The position numbers and the translations under genes are program-made. 64,000 bases of DNA. Source: Timema cristinae (lineage: Eukaryota > Arthropoda > Insecta > Phasmatodea > Timematidae). The number at the start of each line of letters is the position of its first letter. Positions within the stretch are counted from its first letter, which is position 1. Positions 48,431 through 58,851 of this stretch are shown here, piece by piece. The notes beneath the pieces were generated by a model. That model did no database searches. It had not been told where the DNA came from and was given only the letters and a program-made list of their open reading frames with translations. Location: assembly GCA_039000515.1 (NCBI GenBank), contig JBCFYV010000024.1:42357979-42421978 (forward strand). Direction: 5' to 3'.

Positions 48431-48869
48431 TAAAATCTTGCATTCGGATAGACTTACAACATAGTTTTAACCTTAATTTGAATTAAGTTTTATTGATGAA
48501 TACAAAGCTACCCTATTATTCTTGTAAAAACATTCAATATTTTACTAGTAGTGCATCTAATAAATCGGAAGGAAAATCTCCCTCTCCACACAAATCTTAA
48601 AACCAAATACACCGTAGCGACGCAGTGTAAACTTGGCGAACTAAGAAAAGTGGCCCACATTTGTCTTCTGAACCGACCTTCCTGCTCTATTTCTATGTTT
48701 ATCTTTTAGATTCTCATTTATAGGATTACCTTCACGTACAGTTTCGTTCAAATATAAAGGCAATACAATTAATAATCTACTTTGTGATTTGTCTTCTCTT
48801 TTGGGGTGACATTCTCAATTAAAGTTGGGGGGAGGGGGGGAGGGAACACGACTTGAGGTTAGTAGGTTT

Positions 48870-48934
48870 GTATTATTATTATTATTATTATTTTTTTATT
48901 AGCAGCAGCACCGCGTCTTACTACCCATTCGGGA
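48870..48934 (-). mobile_element. SINE 3' tail fragment
   Basis: (TAT)n followed by CACCGCGTCTTACTACCCAT only; family A or B cannot be told apart. Confidence 0.7.
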
Positions 48935-49031
48935 GTAGATTTGTAGTTTTTATATCAGAAAAAAAAATTCGTGACTAAAATTAATAAAATATTGCTTCAG
49001 TGGACAGGTTTAGTTTAATTTTCTACACTTA

Positions 49032-49900
49032 GGCCCAATTTTACAATGTCATGTTATTCTATTCGTTAGGGCTTAACATGAGGTTAAGCGATAACGACAA
49101 CTACTTTTGATTTTACAATGTTTGTTTAGCGCTAATGTTCACGTAAATGTGCTCGTAAAGTTAACGCGAGGTCTACCTTCCGATTAGCAAACATAACGTC
49201 CACATTAACAACGTTAAACACTCCGCCATATTGTTTTCAAGGCGATTGTTGTTATTATTAAAGTGAGGTTACTTTTATTTAAGAAATGGATTATTTATTG
49301 TATGATGATGACGACTTTGAAGATGAGTTACGCGTTCTATCGAACTCAAGACTTAGAAGAACAACGAGATGATAATGAAACGAAAGAATTTCCTGGAATT
49401 TTATGACGAGGAATATTTTTTTAAACGTTTATGTCCAAACAAAAATAAAATTTTATTGTTTATTTTCAATGGTTTGTTTGTATTTAACTGTTAATTCAAT
49501 CTGCAACATTTCATCTGCTTTGCTAAAATTTACACTTCATTCGCGTTTATGATTCTCAACAGACATTTTAGCAGGAAAATAAATACGATAAAATATAGCA
49601 GATAACCTCAACAAATTTGATGAATTGAACTCGTTTTGATTGAATTTTTCATAAAGGTTCCATAGACGTTGTAATGACTTGGTTATACTCTCTATGGTCA
49701 AGTTAGGCCAATCAAAGGCTTTGACACAAATCTAGCGCTCCGAGAAAGTTAACGCTAAGAACTAATGGAAGGCACCTATCCGTAATTTGACGCACACATA
49801 AAAATAGTATTGTAAAACGCAACGCTAAGTTTAACCGACGGTTATACTTTACAAATGGTTAAGTTACGAGGACTTTAACGTGACATTGTAAGATTGGGCC
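49032..49900 (+). mobile_element. PIF/Harbinger-like DNA transposon, internally deleted
   Basis: Terminal inverted repeats GGCCCAATTTTACAATGTCA (left) and GGCCCAATCTTACAATGTCA (right, reversed) are flanked by TTA at 49029-49031 and 49901-49903, the 3 bp duplication typical of PIF/Harbinger. Inside, from ATG 49286, a broken frame reads MDYLLYDDDDFEDELRVLSN then, after a shift, KRKNFLEFYDEEYFFKRL, resembling the N-terminus of Harbinger transposases. The catalytic region is absent, so it is non-autonomous. Confidence 0.85.
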
Positions 49901-49942
49901 TTAATAAACTCAACCGTTCTTGAACGTTTGTTGTTAGCCTAG

Positions 49943-49943
<1 letters not shown>

Positions 49944-49981
<38 letters not shown>

Positions 49982-50112
49982 GCACCGCGTCTTACTACCC
50001 GTTCGGGTTATACGCACTTACGCTAATGTGTAATGGTAGGGTGATTGTGAGATGAAATGAAGGACCTACAGTTTAACGTGGGATCCGAACCACGGTGGAG
50101 GCCTGGCATCCT
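49944..50112 (-). mobile_element. SINE family A, 3' half
   Basis: (TTA)n then the common tail and the GATGAAATGAAGGACCTACA body; head missing. Lies just beyond the Harbinger element. Confidence 0.8.
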
Positions 50113-50399
50113 TGTAGTTAGTAACATTTTTGAATATACACTTTTTAATTCATATTCAAAAAATTGCTCAGGAAAGGTATCTACTGAAATTATATTTTAT
50201 TTGCTCAAGCAAAAACAAATTTTTGTTATAAAGACTGCAAAATATACTGACATTGAATAGCGTTATCTTCCATCCCATATGAGAATGGGCTACCTTTAGG
50301 TTTAATGTCTCCCTACTAGTCCGGGCTAGCCATGCGTTTACTCTAAGGGTGTATCGATGAGAAAGGTAGAATTTAGAGAAGATTTATCCGCATTTTTAT

Positions 50400-50782
50400 T
50401 GAGATAGAATGGAAAACAAGTTAGGACCCCCCCCAATTATACTTGATTGTGATTCAAACCCCAATATCCCCAGCATCGGCAGTCCATTCTATGACGACAG
50501 TCACGCCTAAATATAATTAGACCACAGTCCACTTAGGTGACCGCAAGGTCTAACACGCTACTCTCGAAGTAGACTAGACTGCCGATGACGGGGATGTTAA
50601 GGTTCGAATCTCAGTTGGGTGTACTGAAGGTGTTTTTTCCAAAATGGTTTTCCACTCTCCCTCCACGTAAATTTGGGTACACGTTATATAAATAGAACCT
50701 TCCAAATTCCTAAAACCATTAGCGCAGTAAGTACATAGGCGTATAACCCGAATGGATAGTAAGACGCGGTGCTGAAAAAAAA
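50400..50782. mobile_element. Head-to-head pair of SINE B copies upstream of the carrier gene
   Basis: 50400-50520 is a truncated minus-strand head (CCAGCATCGGCAGTCCA); 50522-50782 is a full plus-strand copy with B box GGTTCGAATCTC and tail CCCGAATGGATAGTAAGACG. Confidence 0.8.
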
Positions 50783-50789
50783 TGTCCAT

Positions 50790-51188
50790 CGAAGCGGCTT
50801 AGGACTCTGGTAAAAATAACATCTTTATTATCGTGTAGACAACATCACCATTTTAAAGATATTGTTACAATAGAGAACATTCAATGGTCCTTGGAATGTA
50901 AACTGTACAATAATGTTCCTCCTTCTACTGTGCAACCCAAGAGCCGGAAAGCAGCCTACCAACATCTCTTTGAAGTCCCTTCTGGCCTGGATCGACGGCT
51001 GCCTACGTTGGGAAAAATCGTCTCGGCGTTCAAGATTTGCTACGAACGCTCGTTACTCCGAAGAGACGCCTTGGTGATAGAGTCGTGCCTCGAACCCTGG
51101 AGATCTTCAAATACTGGAACACTATCCTCAACCTATACCACATCCTGTTCCGTATACCGACCAATAGCTCACCTTTTAGGACAACAAG
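50790..51188 (+). promoter_or_regulatory. Upstream / leader region of the carrier gene
   Basis: GC-richer than the neighbouring SINE-derived DNA, ends at the ATG, holds a CCAAT at 51161-51165 and no clear TATA box. It is open in one frame from 50891, but that protein resembles nothing I know and is probably incidental. Confidence 0.4.
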
Positions 51189-51735
51189 ATGGCACTGGAT
51201 TTTATCGCTGGATGCATAGGCGGTAAGTCGAGACGGGGTTTGTTTTATGGCATTAGATTTATTAGACGTTCCTCAAACACCGGGAACACAATCATTAATC
51301 TGTACCATGTCCTGTCCCGTATTCCGACCAATAGCTCGCCTTTTAGGACAACAAGATGGCGCTGGATGCATAGGTGGTAAGTCGAGACGGGGTTTGTTTT
51401 ATGACATTAGATTAATCAGACGTTCCTCAAACACCGGGAACACAATCCTCAACCTGTACCATGTCCTGTCCCGTATTCCGATCAATAGCTCGCCTTTTAG
51501 GACAACAAGATGGCGCTGGATGAATAGGTGGTAAGTCGAGACGGGGTTTGTTTTATGACATTAAATTAATCAGACGCTCTTCAAACACCGGGAATACAAT
51601 CCTCAATCTGTACCACGTCCTGTTACGTACTTTGACCAATAGATCACCTTTTGGAGACAATAAGATGGCTTTGTACATCTGTACAGGTCGAGACGAGGCT
51701 TCTTTTAGATCATGTGCTTAGTCAAACACTCTTCA
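51111..51735 (+). repeat. Four-copy tandem repeat of promoter-proximal DNA plus exon 1 of the carrier gene
   Basis: Units of 154-167 bases have ATGs at 51189, 51356, 51510 and 51665. Each contains a near-identical upstream segment (CCAAT 28-29 bases before the ATG in copies 1, 2 and 4; TCAAT in copy 3) and AAGATGGC. Copies 1-3 have GGTAAGTCGAGACGG as donor. Copies 2 and 3 lack 13 bases between two CTGGAT direct repeats and hit a stop after five codons. Copy 4 is more diverged and has lost the consensus donor. Only copy 1 encodes the correct N-terminus. Confidence 0.85.
51189..51222 (+). CDS. SLC25A29: SLC25A29-like exon 1
   Basis: ATG in the context CAACAAGATGGCAC, encoding MALDFIAGCIG plus one base, then donor G|GTAAGTCGAG. 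The next exon supplies GA to make Gly. It is the first and only intact copy of a block repeated four times. Confidence 0.85.
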
Positions 51736-54700
51736 AACCACCGAAAGACAACAGCTCAACCCAAAAACATCACGATTGCAATCTGAACATTGCCTTTGTG
51801 CATATTCATTCATTGCGTTAGTTCACTATTTGTCCACCACCTTGGCCCGTTCAGTAGCGCGTCTTTCTACTGATATCGGGATCCCGGGTTCCATCCCTGA
51901 CACGAGTGGGGAGTGTATTATTGTTGAAATTGAGGCTTATACATTTGCAATGATGAATTAAAGTCCAAGGTATTATGTTATATATCTCTTCAAGATCTAT
52001 ATTGGTTGCGGATATAACCACCACTCAGAAATGTGCGCGTTAAATATACTTTATAAATAAAGGATATTTAATGTGCACATACGTATATACATAGTATTAT
52101 GGCTGTGATGTCGGTTGATATCATCACAAGTCTTTAGAAACACCCACGTTGGTGCGTGACCATGTACTGACTGACTCGAACTCTGGACCCCTCCCTGTTA
52201 CACGATTCCATAAGTGGCGAGCTTCCATCATCTGCCACCATAGTCGCTTATTTATTCCCTCTCCTACACATACCATACGTAGCCTGGATTTTAATACAAA
52301 TAAACAAATAACATTTTAAAATGTAAATCTAAGCAGTGTCGTGTCGTGGAATGTTGTCAGGGTAATCAGTGTTAGTTTAAACAGATCTGATGAATGTTCT
52401 CATCATTCAGTAGAACAATAATTGGTCAGGTATCGACGAAAATACATCCCCACGTAAGGTATGTAGTACAGATTCTATGTACGATTGGTCAAATGGGGCG
52501 TTAATAGGACCCATCATAGGTACAGTTTTAACCAGCTGTTCCTACCTTTTCAATACTTCATGACACACCACTGACCAACAGGTAGGTATATTTCCCTCTA
52601 GTTACTTGGATCTTAGCAAGCAAGAAAGAAGCGTTTACCCACCATCATTTTTCCTGCCATTTAGAAATTACGACTATGGTTGTTCATGTCAATTGATAAG
52701 AAATTATAATAATTAATATTATATCACGTGTTGCCATGTGATAAACTCAGTGGCGTCATAAAAGAGGTTAAGCTTCATCAACCATAAAAAGATATGAGCG
52801 TGCCTTTTTGTTTAATTAAGTTAAGAATAATGGCAAAAACATTTTAAACTGTTTTATAATACTAATTACTGTGTAACTGTACAGCAGTGGTTTCCAGATT
52901 ATTTTTAGCTGATGCCCTTCTTGGTAGATCATCAAATTCCACCTCCCCCCATCCCTATATTTTTAAGACAATTATTTAAAAAAAAAGTCTTTAAAAAGTT
53001 TGGTTTACTGGTCAATTCTTTATTCTTTATTTTAGACAAAAACCAATGTAACATTTTGGCAGCATTATGGTACAAATAATGACTAAAGATTAGTGTGATG
53101 GTTCACACTATTTTGTTTTTATCAGTTCTTGGATACTGGGTTTTATAACTGGTTGGCAGTGTTGCCAATACTTCAAAAAAACTGTCTTACTTTTCCTAAT
53201 TGTCTGCTGCTCCTCCCCCCCCCCTCCGCTTTTCACCAACCAGGGAAGTGCCTTACGCCTACCCAGAGGGCCGCGCCACACAGGTTGGGACCCATTGCTG
53301 TAAAGGAATAAAAAAAACCTAGCCTTCCAAGGCAGGTTCAAGCACGCTAACGTAACCTATCACCACTAATCATAATATAATATAAATGTTTGGAAAGAAC
53401 GTACAATTGACCTCTGACCACCCGAATTAATTACTGATAAAAGTGGCTTGAGTAACCGAAAATTGGGATGGTTGAATTCAGGGGCGAAAAACTATAATAA
53501 TCTTCTTTTTTTAATATTATAAAACGATTATAAACTAAATAGACTTATAAAACGGATGAAACATGAAAAATAGATAAATGTAATTACTATAAATTGGATA
53601 GTAATGGGAAGGAATAACGAAGACACGCCACAAGGTCTAAGTCGTCTCCCTCAAAATAGACTTATTAGTGCTGATTACAGGAATATCGGGGTTCGAACTC
53701 ATGCCGAATGTACCGAGTTTGGTTTTTCCAAAATGTTTTTCCACTTTACCCATCCAAATGCAGATACAATTCCTCTAAATATAACCTTCATCTTCCTTAA
53801 CTCTTTAGTGTAATTAGTACATATGTGTACAACCTGAACTGTTAGTAATACGCAACGAGACGCTAAAAGAAAAAAAGACCACGTGGTTTGTTCAAGCGGG
53901 TGGAAGGGGGCTTACGTCTTAGATGTGATGAATCGGTTGGTTGGCAATTCGGATGGTCAAAGTTTCACTGTATTTATAAAAATGTAGCCTAATCATTTCA
54001 AATGCTCTTCTTCATCTTAAATATTACTATAGTAGGCCTATTAGATACTTATATGGGCCCAAACATTCTATATTGCTATAAAATTAGTGTATTATTTATG
54101 TTTCACACATTTTCCTGTTCACAAATGTATTTTAATTAACAGGATGTGCTGGAGTTTTGGTGGGTCACCCCTTCGACACCGTAAAGGTTAGTTAAGACTC
54201 TTTATTATTTATATTCAGTGAGGGTGGCGAGTGGCTTGTTGCCAGAGTCAGCAGTGTTAGTTGAAATTGTGCTTGTAACATTTTTTCTCATTCACTCAGA
54301 CACTCATTGGTCAGGAATTAATGGAAATATATTTTACACGTAAGATATGTAGGGCAAAACCTATGTGTGACTGGTCAAATGGGGACCAAATGTATGAGAA
54401 TAAGCACAGTTTTAGCGAGCAAGCTACCCGCTTCGGTGGCCGTCTGGTCTAACGCACTAATCTCGTGTTGGACTAGACTGCCGAAGACGGGGAGATCAGG
54501 GTTCGATACCGGTCGGGTGCATTGAAAGTGGTTTTTACTTAATGGTTCTCCACTCTCCCTCCAAGAAAATGCGGATGAATTTCCTCTCAATTAAGCCTTC
54601 CAATTCCTAACCCATTAGTGTAATTAGTACATAGGCGTATAACCTGAACAGGTAGTAAGACGTGGTGCTAAAATCAACAAGAAAACAAGCAAGTTTTAAC

Positions 54701-57700
54701 CCTAGTAACACTCCCCATCATGCCACTGTTTTTTTGTTTTGTTTTTTTGTGTTTGCACTGCGTCTTACTACCCGTTAATTTATACGTTTAAGTACTAATT
54801 ACGCTGATGGCTTTAGGAATTAGGAAGGCTATATTTGGAGGAAGTGTACCCACATTTTCGTGGAGGGGAGAGTGGAAAACAATTTTGGAAAACTACCCTC
54901 AGTGCATCCCGAGATTCGAACCTCGATCTCCCCGTCATCGCTAGTTTAGTCTACTGCGAGAGGGCATGTTAAACCACGAGGCCACTGAAGCAGGTAGTGC
55001 CAATGTTTATATTAGTATAGCAAAACGGTTCTACAGTTCCTTAAATATTGTAATTTAGTTGTATGCATTTTGAAGAAAAAATAGTCTCTGATTCCTTAAA
55101 TCAGTTGATAACACCCATTTCTATCTAAGTGTACCGGGCTCAATTCACAGTACAGTTAAAAACCGTGTAATTTGAGTTCCCTCACTTTTAATGATCAAAT
55201 TATGACCGGAGAACTATTTGTTATGTATGTTCTATAATTAAGATAGTTTGTAAGTCCTATGCTGTTATATAATCAATAGGTTTTAAAATATCATATTAAA
55301 TACCTCCAGTAAAAATAAAGTAGTAAAATGATAACTCTACAACTCTACTAATTGAAACTCCTTGACATAACCCACGTCTTTGTAAAATATTTTGTTCGAT
55401 TATAATTTGTTTATAATATTCACAGGTGTGTCTACAGACTCAAGACTTCCGAAACCCCCAGTACAGAGGTACTATCCACTGTGTCAGCTCTCTTTTGAAA
55501 AAAGAAGGGGTGAGTGGCTGAATTATAATTATCAAACTGTTATTATGACGTTATCTCTCGAAAACAGAAACATTGTTTGAATATTTTACCGTGCAAACAA
55601 ATTAAAATTGTGATTTCCTCAATTGGATATGATTTGATTGGATTTGACATTTATTACGTGGTAATAATTTTAATAAAACCTCAAAAAAAAGATTATATTC
55701 CTTTTACTAAAAACCTTGGCAGAAAAATAATATTAAAAATATATAAATTTATCAATATAACGTTTTTAATTTAATTTAAAATAATAAATAATGATTAGAA
55801 TTTATAGAGAACATGTTTATTGATTAAAAAGGAGTTTGAAATTTCCTTGAAATTGTTAATTATATTTTAAGTACTGGGAGGCCCATTAGCCTACTAAAAT
55901 ACTACTATACAGTAGGATTATGGTACGAAATAAGGCCTTAAGGAACGGGCGTCTAGCAAAATCCGGCTATACCTCTTTTGTTTAGTAACATATATATAAT
56001 TTTAGTTTACAGTACCTCTTTTGATAAATACATTTAGGTTTTTAAAATTACTATTGTCAAATTCCTCATGTGGTTGCCCTGTCTTTGTGTGTCACTTGCA
56101 AACTTTGAACCTATTGACAAGTTTTGACCAAAATCTATGTATATGTAATCCCCAGGTGAGGTCCGAGGTAAATTTTGTACCCGGGTGGGATTTCTTTTTG
56201 ACGCCCCCCTATATAACGGGTTTAATAGGATAATATGAAGATAATCCCCAAAACTAACAACTCTAAACCTAACGTAACCTAGGCATAGTAGGAAAAAAAA
56301 CCAGGTGAGGACCATTCCAAAGAGCTTCTAGGGTATTCCGAATTTCAAAAAAATTCTGTGTGAGCATCACTTTAAATATATTCTAGGGAATCTATTTTAG
56401 GAAAAAAAACCTGATGACCACTTCTTAAAATAATTTTTAGAGGTATACTCTTTTCAAAAAGTTGACAAATATTCTCTAGAAGTATACAAATTTCCAAATA
56501 TTTCGTGAGGAGCACTATTTTAAATAGATATCTAACGAGTATGATTCCCAAAAATTCTCTAAGTGAAGACCACTTCAAATAGTTTCTAGGAGCATCCAAT
56601 TTTCTAACCTTAACTGGAATTAACTAGGATGATTGAGCGAACAAAGTTGCATCTCCTTAATAGTCTAAAGCTGTATGGTCTCATTGCAATAAGCCTAAAT
56701 GTTATCAGGCTGATAAGCAAATATATTATTTTCCAAATGGCCTGGCTCATTGTAAATTGAAGGCACCTTTTGCAATAAGCATTAAGTTTGTTGTAAATAC
56801 AGTCCCGACTAAGGAAATTTCACTTTTTATACTATATTTGTTAAATTTTTTTGCCATATTTTGAAACTAAAATTTGGAATTACAGTCAATCTTTGTTGAT
56901 AATGTATGTTGATTCACTATATATGGTTATCGTTGAGGCTACACAAAATTCTAAAAACTAACTTTTCATTACAGGCTTAAAGCTACTAAGGAAATATAAA
57001 CTGTTTTTTTTTTTTTTTTGGCTCACTTATTTTGTAGGAACAGCACATGATAAAAAATAAATTTTAACTTGTAGTAAAATATATACAAAATTTGGACTAA
57101 AATTATTTTGAATTACGCGTTTACCGTTCTAGATAAGAATAATGCAAATACAATATTTATATACCATTTTTATATGCTTATAATATTTTTTAGATGGTTC
57201 CTATTTCAGAAGGTAGTTTTTTAATGTGCCCAAATGGGTCGGAGGAAATAAAATGAAGAGATTTTTTTTCTGTCTATTTGAAGCAAAAAAAAAAAAGCGA
57301 TCTCCTAGGTAACCACGCAATTCCTTACATGGTTTTCCAAGGCCATGCCAAGTACTTTTGTTAGTAACAAATAAAATATTGGGCTAAACTCAAATTTAAA
57401 TTATAAAGATAAAATATGAAATTTTTCCTATATATAGTGCTGGTTTAATATGATGGAGTATTTTTTAAAAAAAAACGCTGTTTGCTATCGCAACAGCTGG
57501 GCACCTATGAGTCAAGTAACAATAATAACTTCAACAGTTGATCAATCTTGATCCATAACCCTGATACATAACATTCCAGATGAAGGGTCTTTACAAAGGA
57601 ATGTCCTCTCCGATGTCCGGGGTTGCTCTCGTCAACGCCATCGTGTTCGGCGTGAACGGAAACGTTCAGAGGAGGATGTCAGAGCCAGACTCCATGAAAT

Positions 57701-58851
57701 CTCTTTGTTTGGCCGGCGCGTCGGCTGGCTTCGTGCAGAGCTTCGTCTGCAGTCCGATGGAGCTCGTAAAGACACGAATCCAGATACAACAGAACAACAG
57801 GTCATCATACAAGAACCCACTAGACTGTCTCGTGAAAGTGGCCAGAACAGAGGGGTACCGTCACGGGGTCTTTAAGGGTCTAGGCGTTACGATACTTAGG
57901 GACGTCCCCGCGGTAAGTTCGTACTTTCTCGCCTACGAGTTGATGACGAGGTCTTACGCCGCTCCGATCAGCACCCTCCACATGTTAATCGCAGGAGGAC
58001 TCGCCGGGACCTTCTCTTGGGTAGTCACGTATCCGGTAGACGTCATCAAGTCTCGCCTTCAGGCTGACGGTGTCGGTAAGTACGGCGGTTTGGTGGACTG
58101 TTTCAGGAAAAGCGTCCGAAGTGAAGGGTTTTCTTTTCTAACCCGTGGACTGACGTCAACAGTCTTAAGGGCCTTCCCGACGAATGCGGCAACCTTCACG
58201 GTGGTGACGTGGGTATTCAGATGGTGCAACAATCACCCTACCGTTGATATTGATAATTCTGTTTATTGCGTTCCGATGAACTATGAAGACTATGTAATCA
58301 ACGTCACGATGAGGAAAGATCATTCTCCTGATAATATTTTGGGGGTTAAGGTTTTTAGCTTTAAAGAAAAAAAAGACGGTTACTTGAGGTCAGTTATTCA
58401 GTGGAGAAAAGCCTTACTTCATGGGTGTGTTGGTGATTTCAACCATCATCTTCAACCAATTAAGGAACGGCCCGCAAATAAAGTGGTTAGAGTTGACTTG
58501 GATGAAATGGAGAGCAAAGTAATGGCTTTGTTTTTCAAAAACGTTGGCCAAATTCATTTTGAATCTCATAATGTAAGTCAAGTAAGTTCTGAGGAGAAAC
58601 CCTATTCGGTCGAGCATACTTTGGTTGAAAACACACCAAATACCGATGCAGTAGAGGACAAATGTGATTTGATAGCTTCTTCACAAACTATTGATCATAA
58701 AATAGATAGTAGCACTAAAGAAATAAATGAAGGAGTTTCAAAAAATCAAATAAGAGTAAAGACAGACAATTTTTATGCATTAGTTCCTAAAAAAGAATTA
58801 TTAGTAGGCCCAAAACTTTCTGACGAAGGACTCGAAAAAAATTCTACTTGA
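51189..58851 (+). CDS. SLC25A29: Mitochondrial carrier, SLC25A29-like (basic amino acid carrier), 4 exons
   Basis: Exons 51189-51222, 54143-54186, 55426-55509 and 57580-58851 join in phase to give 477 residues. The start MALDFIAGCIGG, then CAGVLVGHPFDTVK and NPQYRGT, closely resembles SLC25A29. The three carrier signatures are PFDTVK (21-26), PMELVK (113-118) and PVDVIK (206-211), each opening one of the three about 100-residue repeats of six helices in all. Family role: exchange of lysine, arginine and related cationic substrates across the inner mitochondrial membrane. SLC25A45/47/48 are close relatives and cannot be fully excluded. The carrier fold ends near residue 268, after TFTVVTWVFRW. 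About 200 further polar residues follow, with no match I recognise and much more AT-rich codons. Human SLC25A29 is about 300 residues. Confidence 0.88.
51838..51985 (+). mobile_element. SINE family C fragment in carrier intron 1
   Basis: Head CCCGTTCAGTAGCGCG, B box GGGTTCCATCCC, body fragment GCAATGATGAATTAAAG. Confidence 0.55.
52345..52555 (+). repeat. Unclassified interspersed repeat, copy 1
   Basis: Shares CAGTGTTAGTT, ATTGGTCAGG, ACGTAAGGTATGTAG and GATTGGTCAAATGGGG in the same order with 54235-54425. Carrier intron 1. Confidence 0.65.
52882..53300. mobile_element. hAT-like MITE in carrier intron 1
   Basis: Ends CAGCAGTGGTTTCCAGA and, reversed, CAGCAATGGGTCCCAAC fit the hAT end type. 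No clear 8 bp duplication remains. Confidence 0.6.
53610..53870 (+). mobile_element. SINE family B, diverged, in carrier intron 1
   Basis: B box GGGTTCGAACTC, body TTTTTCCACTTTACCCATCC, degraded tail. Confidence 0.72.
54143..54186 (+). CDS. SLC25A29: SLC25A29-like exon 2
   Basis: Acceptor TTAATTAACAG, donor AAG|GTTAGT. Encodes GCAGVLVGHPFDTVK, the first carrier signature; 44 bases, entering with two bases and leaving in phase 0. Confidence 0.88.
54235..54425 (+). repeat. Unclassified interspersed repeat, copy 2
   Basis: Second copy of 52345-52555, same orientation, immediately upstream of a SINE B in carrier intron 2. Confidence 0.65.
54425..54675 (+). mobile_element. SINE family B in carrier intron 2
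   Basis: Head CGGTGGCCGTCTGGTCTAAC, B box GGGTTCGATACC, body and tail all recognisable. Pairs in inverted orientation with 54752-55000. Confidence 0.87.
54752..55000 (-). mobile_element. SINE family B in carrier intron 2, inverted
   Basis: Tail at left (CTGCGTCTTACTACCCGT), B box GATTCGAACCTCG, head at right (AACCACGAGGCCACTGAAGC). Confidence 0.87.
55120..55315 (+). mobile_element. SINE family C, strongly diverged, in carrier intron 2
   Basis: Weak B-box-like GGGCTCAATTC and a 3' part ending AAATATCATATTAAATACCT, like 42330-42560. Confidence 0.45.
55426..55509 (+). CDS. SLC25A29: SLC25A29-like exon 3
   Basis: Acceptor ATATTCACAG, donor GGG|GTGAGT, 28 codons. Encodes VCLQTQDFRNPQYRGTIHCV and SSLLKKEG, the first matrix loop helix. 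Confidence 0.88.
55800..57579. other. Carrier intron 3 remainder
   Basis: AT-rich apart from the 75 bp repeat block; poly-T at 57003-57019 and poly-A at 57287-57297. No element classified. Confidence 0.5.
56290..56610. repeat. Diverged tandem repeat of about 75 bp in carrier intron 3
   Basis: Four or so loose copies of GACCACTTCAAATAGTTTCT and AGAAGTATACAAATTTCC-like stretches, too diverged for a firm consensus. Confidence 0.5.
57580..58851 (+). CDS. SLC25A29: SLC25A29-like exon 4 (carrier repeats 2-3 plus C-terminal extension)
   Basis: Acceptor ACATTCCAG, then MKGLYKGMSSP in frame with exon 3, running uninterrupted to TGA at 58849-58851. The first 645 bases or so are GC-rich and encode conserved carrier sequence; from about 58250 the codons become AT-rich and the protein polar (Lys/Glu/Asn/Ser-rich). 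Staying open through 600 AT-rich bases argues that the tail is translated and kept. Confidence 0.88.
   Translation: MKGLYKGMSSPMSGVALVNAIVFGVNGNVQRRMSEPDSMKSLCLAGASAGFVQSFVCSPMELVKTRIQIQQNNRSSYKNPLDCLVKVARTEGYRHGVFKGLGVTILRDVPAVSSYFLAYELMTRSYAAPISTLHMLIAGGLAGTFSWVVTYPVDVIKSRLQADGVGKYGGLVDCFRKSVRSEGFSFLTRGLTSTVLRAFPTNAATFTVVTWVFRWCNNHPTVDIDNSVYCVPMNYEDYVINVTMRKDHSPDNILGVKVFSFKEKKDGYLRSVIQWRKALLHGCVGDFNHHLQPIKERPANKVVRVDLDEMESKVMALFFKNVGQIHFESHNVSQVSSEEKPYSVEHTLVENTPNTDAVEDKCDLIASSQTIDHKIDSSTKEINEGVSKNQIRVKTDNFYALVPKKELLVGPKLSDEGLEKNST

Noticed and set aside
50891..51534. Overlapping plus-strand frames of 60-111 codons around the carrier promoter
   Set aside because: They run through the duplicated first-exon units and across conserved splice donors; only the 34-base exon 1 fits the carrier protein.
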